From NCBI GenBank assembly GCA_016932075.1, contig JAFGDP010000011.1:1-6268 (forward strand): a DNA stretch of 6,268 bases, written 5' to 3'. This document shows, piece after piece, positions 1-4,345 of the stretch. The notes beneath the pieces were generated by a model that was given only the letters and a program-made list of their open reading frames with translations, had not been told where the DNA came from and did no database searches. Numbering within the stretch: position 1 is the stretch's first letter; the number at the start of each line of letters is the position of its first letter. This DNA comes from Chitinispirillaceae bacterium. Lineage in GTDB: Bacteria > Fibrobacterota > Chitinivibrionia > Chitinivibrionales > Chitinispirillaceae. The position numbers were made by a program, and so were the translations under genes.

Positions 1-1
1 C

Positions 2-2386
2 TCGATCATTGACCCGAGCGGCATCGACTCCGTGTACTGGACCCTGAATGGTACGCGCGCCGGCGACATGACGCTCGTGAGCGGCTCTACCACCAATTAC
101 GAACTGCTCGACACCCTCACCACCTTTCGTTCAAACAGCATCGTAATCCATGCCATTGACGGGTCAACGCGGCGCAACCGGGACAGTGCAGTTGTTGTCC
201 TTGACTATAACCTGCCCCCGGCAACGAGCGACACTACCGTGTCAACAAACCGGAACGTTGCCAAAACCTGGACCCTGAACGTGCAATCAGGTGACAGCGA
301 TCCCCTGACCTGGTCGCGGCTGAACTCACCCGCGAACGGGACCGTGTCCGGAACGCTTCCTGCCGTTACCTATACACCGACAACCAACTGGGCCGGCGTT
401 GACAGCTTCTTTGTCCGCGTGACCGACGGGTACTGGAGCGACACGGCAAAAATCAGAATTACCGTGGCCAATACATTGGTCGCACCGACAATCGAAACCG
501 AACCCGGGAATGTAACGGTCAATAAGGGCCAATCCGCCTCCTTCTCCGTGAACCTGAACACCGACGTCAATCCGGCCCCTGACTACCAGTGGTTTAAGCA
601 GGGCACCGCGACCGCCGTGTCAACCAACGCAACCCATACCATAACCGCGACAACCTATGCCGACGCGGGCAGTTACCGGGTGATCGTGTCCAATTCCGCA
701 GGCAGGGACACCTCTGCCTGGGCAACGCTCACGGTGAATGATGTTACCCCGCCAACCGTGACGCTTACTTCTCCGGCGAATAACGCGACCGCGGTGAATA
801 TTCCGGTCACATTGTCATGGAGCGGATCAGACGACAACGCGATTGCGTCTTACAGCGTCTTTTTCGGTACCACCAACCCGCCGCCGACCACGCCGGTGGC
901 GCAGAACCTCACCTCTGATTCCTATTCGCCAACAGGCATAAACTACGGCACCACCTACTACTGGCGCGTCGAGGCGAGCGACGGGGTGAATACGGGGACG
1001 AGCGTGGTGAGGTATTTCAGAACAGGTTCTCAGGCAGCAATAACTGTTCATCCGGCGCTATACGACACATTATGCATACCGGACGATTCCGCTCGTTTCG
1101 CAGTGACCGCCACCGGAAGCGGAACCATCGCGTATCAGTGGCTGCGGAATGGGTCAGCCTATACCGGATCAGGCGCATCAACCGGAACCATTTCCATTGG
1201 CCCCGGTAATGGCAACGATAATGATACATTCACATGCGTCGTTTCAAACGAATTCGGAATGCCGGATACAAGCAATAAGGGAACGTTAAAAGTAGGCAAT
1301 CGTATACGCACTATTACCTATGGGACCGGAAGCGGAACTATTTCTCCTGTAAATCCGTGCGTTCTGATGGGACAAAACCAAACTTTCACTGTTGTTCCGG
1401 AAAGCCGGACAGTAATTGCAAAGCTATTCAAAGGCAATTCACCGATCACACCTGCAACGACTGTTTCTTTTACTAATGTCACTACGCCGGACAGTGTCAA
1501 AGCAACGTTTTTCCAAGTACCAGTGATAATGAAACGCATCCAGAGTCTAGGAAGGACATTCACCATGGGATTCAATAATTATTTTTCCGCGGCGCCAGCG
1601 CATCCCGTTACACTGACTTATAATTTTTATATGGACAGTACGCAAGTCACGCAAGAAACATACAGCTCCCTCGCCTCTGCATGGCCCTGGCTCTATGAAA
1701 GCTGGTCTATGGGTAGCAATTATCCGGCATGGAAAATGGGATGGTATGATGCGATTTATTATTGCAACCTTCGCAGCAAAGCAGCCGGCCTTGATACCGT
1801 CTATAGCTACCAAAGCCGCACAGGGCAACTTTATGGTTCCTCGGGATATACGGAAGACCTTGTTTTACATGATCTGGAAATTCATTATGACAGAATCGGG
1901 TACCGCCTCTGCACTGAAGCGGAATGGGAATTCGCCTATCGCGCAAACGGCTCAACAGATTACTATTGGGGCGACGATTATGATGCAAATTACCCGGTTA
2001 CTTCCACAGATTCATCGAAAACCAACAATAACGCATGGTGGTGGGGTAATGCTGGAAGCGACTTGCATCCTGTCGCTCAAAAACTACCAAATGCTTTTGG
2101 ATTATACGATATGGTGGGTAATCTCGCTACCATGTGCAACGATCTTACCTCCGCATCATTTCCTCTTAAACCACTGGAGTATTTTACAGGTACAACACCT
2201 TTGACCGATCCGGTAGGTGAGGATAATGTGAATGGGATAATTTATCGAAGCTATCCTCTCGGATCACCAGAAGCACTCGCCGCTTTTTATCGCGCCAATT
2301 ATTCCAAAAACGGCGATTCCTTTGGAATGGGTATAAGAGTTGTCCTCCCTGCGCAACCTATTGATACGGTGATTACTAGCCAATAA
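2..2386 (+). CDS. Large Ig/FN3-repeat surface protein with C-terminal FGE-sulfatase-like domain (5' partial)
   Basis: The frame is open from the left edge, so the true start lies upstream; the GTG at base 32 is only an internal Val. 794 residues are visible. Domains by base: a bacterial Ig/cadherin-like repeat (about 218-470, with VTYTPTTNWAGVDSF and VRVTDG); an I-set-like Ig domain (480-735, DAGSYRVIVSNSAG); an FN3-like domain (743-1025, YYWRVEASDG); a second Ig-like domain (1037-1295, YQWLRNG, FTCVVSNEFG); a GTGSGTISP-type repeat linker (1310-1520); then an FGE-sulfatase/SUMF1-like domain (about 1525-2355) with FTMG, FYMDSTQVTQETY, GWYDAIYYCNLRSK, YRLCTEAEWEFA, PNAFGLYDMVGN and a terminal GIRVV. 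True FGE uses two cysteines near the C-terminus; none occurs in the equivalent stretch, so sulfatase activation is unlikely and a binding or structural role is inferred. The usual EW after DMVGN is replaced by TM. It is probably exported, but no signal peptide or sorting tail is visible. G+C falls sharply between the Ig part and the FGE part. Confidence 0.88.
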   Translation, partial: SIIDPSGIDSVYWTLNGTRAGDMTLVSGSTTNYELLDTLTTFRSNSIVIHAIDGSTRRNRDSAVVVLDYNLPPATSDTTVSTNRNVAKTWTLNVQSGDSDPLTWSRLNSPANGTVSGTLPAVTYTPTTNWAGVDSFFVRVTDGYWSDTAKIRITVANTLVAPTIETEPGNVTVNKGQSASFSVNLNTDVNPAPDYQWFKQGTATAVSTNATHTITATTYADAGSYRVIVSNSAGRDTSAWATLTVNDVTPPTVTLTSPANNATAVNIPVTLSWSGSDDNAIASYSVFFGTTNPPPTTPVAQNLTSDSYSPTGINYGTTYYWRVEASDGVNTGTSVVRYFRTGSQAAITVHPALYDTLCIPDDSARFAVTATGSGTIAYQWLRNGSAYTGSGASTGTISIGPGNGNDNDTFTCVVSNEFGMPDTSNKGTLKVGNRIRTITYGTGSGTISPVNPCVLMGQNQTFTVVPESRTVIAKLFKGNSPITPATTVSFTNVTTPDSVKATFFQVPVIMKRIQSLGRTFTMGFNNYFSAAPAHPVTLTYNFYMDSTQVTQETYSSLASAWPWLYESWSMGSNYPAWKMGWYDAIYYCNLRSKAAGLDTVYSYQSRTGQLYGSSGYTEDLVLHDLEIHYDRIGYRLCTEAEWEFAYRANGSTDYYWGDDYDANYPVTSTDSSKTNNNAWWWGNAGSDLHPVAQKLPNAFGLYDMVGNLATMCNDLTSASFPLKPLEYFTGTTPLTDPVGEDNVNGIIYRSYPLGSPEALAAFYRANYSKNGDSFGMGIRVVLPAQPIDTVITSQ

Positions 2387-2459
2387 TCGTTATATCAAGG
2401 GGTATTATTCTTAAAATCTCTTTGTAAATTTTTTATCAATGATTTATTGGGTTGCTCAT

Positions 2460-2508
2460 TAAAAAAAGGGCGGCTCAATCTTCTAGAACCGTCCTCTGAG
2501 AGAGGCTA
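2460..2508 (-). repeat. Intergenic terminator-type repeat, copy 1
   Basis: Plus-strand TAAAAAAAGGGCGGC (2460-2474) and CTGAGAGAGGCTA (2496-2508) recur exactly at 4274-4288 and 4311-4323. The 21 bases between them differ in sequence but keep the ability to form a stem. Both copies lie just 3' of the stop codon of a minus-strand gene, in the same orientation. In this copy the minus strand can also form a small CCTCT/AGAGG hairpin just before the main stem. Confidence 0.75.
2461..2494 (-). terminator. Rho-independent terminator of the toxin-antitoxin operon
   Basis: On the minus strand GGACGGTTC pairs with GAGCCGCCC (9 positions, one A-C mismatch and one G-T wobble) around a 9-nt loop, followed directly by seven Ts. 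It starts 19 bases after the antitoxin stop codon. On the plus strand the stem is preceded, not followed, by the A/T run, so it would not terminate the upstream plus-strand gene. Confidence 0.82.
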
Positions 2509-2512
2509 TTCA

Positions 2513-3148
2513 TCATCCATCCTCAGCACCTCCTGACAACACCGACCCAAGCTTTTTTAAAACTCCCGCCCTGATCCGTTTGTCCTCGATCCGCCGCACC
2601 CACTCGCGGGCGCGGCGTTTGCTGAAGGAGCGCGGATACGACATCTCAGGGAAATAAGTGAAATTCCTGTTCCTGCGGGTTGAAACATAGAGGCAATCAA
2701 TGAGCGCTTTTTCCGGCGTGGCGATAAGGAAAGAACCGGGTCCCCGGTACCACTCATATCCCTTGAAAAAGGAGGGTGCTATGCGATGGACAAAAAACGT
2801 GCCGAGCCTGGTGCGAACGGTCCGCGTGTGCGTGGTGGACGCAACGGTTATTGACTGCGGTATCTGCCCGATGATTCCGTGCAAATGCAGCGCGCTGGTA
2901 AACGAAATATATGCCGGACCGCCCTGAATGAGGTGGTGCGCCAGGACATAGGGATAGTATCGTTCATTGCCGCCTCCCAGAGCAAGCATCCAGAGGCCGC
3001 GACGAAGATGTAATATGGCCCCTTGTTTTTCCAGAAAACGAAGCGATTGTACCAGCGAGGAAAGCGAACCGCCGCGGAGCACATGCAGTTCGCGCGTGGC
3101 GAATACCGGTCGGTCCAGCCTGATGATCGCCTCAAGTACTGATCCCAT
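2513..3148 (-). CDS. AbiEi-family type IV toxin-antitoxin antitoxin / transcriptional regulator
   Basis: A 211-residue protein. Residues 1-55 look like the AbiEi winged helix-turn-helix (FATREL, then GGSLSSLVQSLRFLEKQG, then the wing IlhlRRGLWML). The rest matches the AbiEi C-terminal domain: YISFTSALHLHG (80-91), a TRLGTFFVHRI strand (113-123), the GYEW turn and the family signature ATPEKALIDCLY (143-154). In characterised AbiE systems this protein counteracts the AbiEii nucleotidyltransferase toxin without stable binding and represses its own promoter through the winged helix; the same is inferred here. The ATG (3146-3148) shares its A with the toxin TGA and has an AAGGA Shine-Dalgarno 6 nt upstream, which fixes the start. 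It is the second gene of the operon, whereas classical abiEi comes first. The C-terminus is rich in Arg and Lys. A terminator follows the stop codon. Confidence 0.88.
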   Translation of the reverse strand: MGSVLEAIIRLDRPVFATRELHVLRGGSLSSLVQSLRFLEKQGAILHLRRGLWMLALGGGNERYYPYVLAHHLIQGGPAYISFTSALHLHGIIGQIPQSITVASTTHTRTVRTRLGTFFVHRIAPSFFKGYEWYRGPGSFLIATPEKALIDCLYVSTRRNRNFTYFPEMSYPRSFSKRRAREWVRRIEDKRIRAGVLKKLGSVLSGGAEDG

Positions 3149-3153
3149 CAGGC
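3118..3153 (-). promoter_or_regulatory. Stem-loop over the antitoxin start codon
   Basis: On the minus strand GCCTGATG (3153-3146) is perfectly complementary to CATCAGGC (3125-3118), leaving a 20-nt loop. An alternative pairing has 7 bp, a GG bulge, then GATC/GATC and a 12-nt loop. The stem contains the toxin stop codon and the antitoxin ATG, and lies 3 nt downstream of an A AAA AAG heptamer. It could hide the antitoxin start until ribosomes leaving the toxin gene open it, or it could stimulate frameshifting. The inverted repeat is directly visible; its function is inferred. Confidence 0.5.
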
Positions 3154-3927
3154 ATCCTTTTTTTCAACCCGGGCAAGATACTGGTCAATGACCAGCTGCA
3201 TCTCTTCAAACGCGGCGTGGGTTCCATACTGTGCATGGTCGTCAGGGGCGAGATAACCGGCAACCGTGTCGCTGAAGCGCTGATAGTCGATTGCAAAGAT
3301 ATTCCTTCGGGCTTTGTCAGCCATGTCCACTGCGATCGGCGGAAGGTCATCAGTAACGTGCGGCCTCAGGATATAAATATCAAAAATGTCCCGAGCCTGC
3401 ACGGCACTCCTTTGGGCGAGCGCGGTTATTTTCTGGATCAACGCGGAGCGGGCAGGATAGTGCGGCGCCATGAACGGCGCAATACGCCAGTTTTGCAGCA
3501 CTGTTGAAGCGATGGTCTGCACCACGGGAATATCTGAAAATCCGCGTCTGGAGAATTCAATCTTTGTAAACAGATCGAGACCATTACGCGTCATCAGGTG
3601 GATTTTAAACCACTGGGTCGTTTCGGTCTGTTTTGAAACGCGCATATCCGGTATTTTGATGCGGTTAATTCCGTAAACCGAGAGTGAATCGAGGAATGTC
3701 TTCATCGAAAGGATTTTTATCACGATGTCTTGAAGCCGGACAACCGGCAGGTTGACGCAGTCAAGGTCCATGTCCTCGGAATAGCGGGGGCTGTCAAAAT
3801 AAAAACGAATGTTGGAACCGCCTTTGAGCGCAATGGTCAAAGGCTTGGTCTCTCGCACGAGCCTGCGGAGAAATTCCAAGTGGAAAATTTCACGCACCTG
3901 CAGCGGTGACAGAGGTTCAGTGGTCAT
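3148..3927 (-). CDS. AbiEii/AbiGii-family nucleotidyltransferase toxin
   Basis: A 259-residue protein close to the usual AbiEii size. The N-terminal helix (QVREIFHLEFLRRL) is followed by the nucleotidyltransferase core: GGS at 36-38, then RYSEDMDLD (48-56) with candidate metal-binding Asp52, Asp54 and Asp56; an acidic strand position FTKIEF (120-125); and the late family motif K166...R173...RDIFDIYIL (179-187). These are the conserved blocks of AbiEii/MenT-type toxins, which act in the cytoplasm by transferring nucleotides to RNA targets such as tRNA acceptor ends in characterised members; the target here is unknown. All motif residues are present, so it looks active. The ATG at 3925-3927 is the only standard start: an in-frame TAA lies 15 nt upstream (3943-3945), with only ATT, ATA and CAT codons between. 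There is no Shine-Dalgarno. The promoter -10 sits 7 nt before the ATG, suggesting a leaderless message. The stop overlaps the antitoxin ATG by one base. Placing the toxin before the antitoxin is the reverse of classical abiE. Confidence 0.88.
   Translation of the reverse strand: MTTEPLSPLQVREIFHLEFLRRLVRETKPLTIALKGGSNIRFYFDSPRYSEDMDLDCVNLPVVRLQDIVIKILSMKTFLDSLSVYGINRIKIPDMRVSKQTETTQWFKIHLMTRNGLDLFTKIEFSRRGFSDIPVVQTIASTVLQNWRIAPFMAPHYPARSALIQKITALAQRSAVQARDIFDIYILRPHVTDDLPPIAVDMADKARRNIFAIDYQRFSDTVAGYLAPDDHAQYGTHAAFEEMQLVIDQYLARVEKKDA
3155..3159 (-). promoter_or_regulatory. Ribosome binding site of the antitoxin gene
   Basis: AAGGA on the minus strand ends 6 nt before the antitoxin ATG. It lies inside the last codons of the toxin gene and overlaps the slippery A-run, so antitoxin initiation is physically coupled to toxin termination. 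Confidence 0.7.
3157..3163 (-). other. Candidate -1 ribosomal slippery heptamer A AAA AAG
   Basis: The toxin ends in codons GAA AAA AAG GAT GCC TGA, giving A AAA AAG in the phase needed for simultaneous slippage of both tRNAs. The -1 frame is exactly the antitoxin frame and has no stop before the antitoxin ATG (AAA AAA GGA TGC CTG ATG). Slippage would therefore yield a toxin-antitoxin fusion of about 470 residues. The same heptamer drives frameshifting in E. coli dnaX. The downstream stem begins only 3 nt later, shorter than the usual spacer. Activity is not shown. Confidence 0.4.
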
Positions 3928-3934
3928 AATATGT

Positions 3935-3964
3935 ATTATAATTTAGGCAATATATAAATTGCAA
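3935..3964 (-). promoter_or_regulatory. Promoter of the toxin-antitoxin operon
   Basis: On the minus strand TTGCAA (3964-3959) and TATAAT (3940-3935) are 18 bp apart. The -10 is a perfect consensus and ends 7 nt before the toxin ATG, so transcription would begin at or next to the A of the start codon. ATTATAAT at 3935-3942 is palindromic, so a -10 for the opposite strand also exists at 3937-3942, but I see no good -35 for it. The AT-rich setting makes chance matches easier. Confidence 0.5.
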
Positions 3965-3979
3965 TACAATATTATATAT
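3950..3979. repeat. Inverted repeat, candidate operator in the divergent promoter region
   Basis: ATATATAA (3950-3957) is the reverse complement of TTATATAT (3972-3979), with 14 bases between. The spacer contains a second palindrome, ATTGCAAT (3958-3965), that includes the proposed -35 of the toxin promoter. Inverted repeats at the promoter are the known binding sites of AbiEi winged helices, so autoregulation is plausible. The low-complexity AT sequence weakens the case. Confidence 0.35.
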
Positions 3980-4314
3980 CCTTATCCGGTCTTCCTTGTA
4001 TTATAGAATCGATCGTTACGGAATCCGCACCTGGTGCGATAATTTCCATCTTCGGTTCCCGGGCCGATGGATCGGCCAAACCGCATTCGGACCTGGATAT
4101 TGTCCTCAAACAGCAGCATCCCATCGATAAAAAAGTCATGAACAGGATAATTATTATGTTCTCGGAATCAGACCTTCCATTCAGGGTCGATGTTCCGGAC
4201 TGGCACACCATCAACCCTGAATTCAAGCGTATTATCGAATCCGGCTTCAATCCCCTGCCTTATCATTATCTCGTAAAAAAAGGGCGGCCACCTTTTACGG
4301 AAACCGCCCCCTGA
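3958..4314 (+). pseudogene. MNT-type minimal nucleotidyltransferase, no canonical start (probable remnant)
   Basis: This frame, divergent from the toxin, encodes a recognisable MNT domain: IFGSRADGSAKPHSDLDIVL, i.e. GS (4054-4059), ten residues, then DLD (4090-4098), followed by FSESDLPFRVDVPDW with the third carboxylate at 4189-4191, then FKRIIESGF. This is the small stand-alone family that usually ends about there at roughly 100 residues; many members are MntA-like antitoxins paired with HEPN (HepT) proteins. All catalytic residues are intact. However, after the in-frame TAA at 3955-3957 there is no ATG, GTG or TTG before the motif. Family alignment from memory puts the Met near the ATA at 3976, so the start codon may have been lost, or ATA/ATT may be used. 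The first ATG (4138) lies past the active site. The C-terminus runs about 17 residues beyond the usual end through the downstream terminator and stops at TGA 4312-4314. No HEPN partner is present. Confidence 0.6.
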
Positions 4315-4323
4315 GAGAGGCTA
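4274..4323 (-). repeat. Intergenic terminator-type repeat, copy 2
   Basis: This shares TAAAAAAAGGGCGGC (4274-4288) and CTGAGAGAGGCTA (4311-4323) exactly with copy 1 at 2460-2508. The middle differs but preserves the GGGCGG/CCGCCC stem. The two copies are direct repeats either side of the toxin-antitoxin/MNT module. This copy also encodes the last codons and the TGA of the MNT frame on the plus strand. Confidence 0.75.
4275..4309 (-). terminator. Rho-independent terminator of the GH43 gene
   Basis: On the minus strand GGGCGG (4309-4304) pairs with CCGCCC (4287-4282); an inner CC/GG pairing can shorten the loop. Seven Ts follow directly. The stem begins 36 bases after the GH43 stop codon. Confidence 0.82.
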
Positions 4324-4345
4324 ATGAATTACTTCATAGCCAAGA

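Noticed and set aside
1695..2204. 169-codon open frame on the + strand inside the FGE-like region
   Set aside because: It overlaps the strongly supported FGE-like domain in another frame and shows no recognisable family.
32..2386. GTG at base 32 as the start of the Ig/FGE protein
   Set aside because: The frame stays open to base 2 with similar beta-sandwich sequence, there is no signal peptide at 32, and the reading begins mid-domain; the gene is simply cut by the window edge.
2387..2459. Small gene or terminator after the plus-strand gene
   Set aside because: The 73 bases are AT-rich but show no convincing stem with T-run and no open frame of note.
2461..2508. Hairpin as a terminator for the plus-strand Ig/FGE gene
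   Set aside because: On the plus strand the stem is followed by CTGAGAGAGG rather than a T-run; the T-run exists only on the minus strand.
3972..4250. 92-codon minus-strand frame between the toxin and the GH43 gene
   Set aside because: It is antisense to the MNT motif frame, which carries the real homology; the minus-strand translation shows no family signature.
2460..4323. Insertion sequence or composite transposon
   Set aside because: The flanking repeats are direct, short and terminator-like; no transposase, terminal inverted repeats or target-site duplication was seen.
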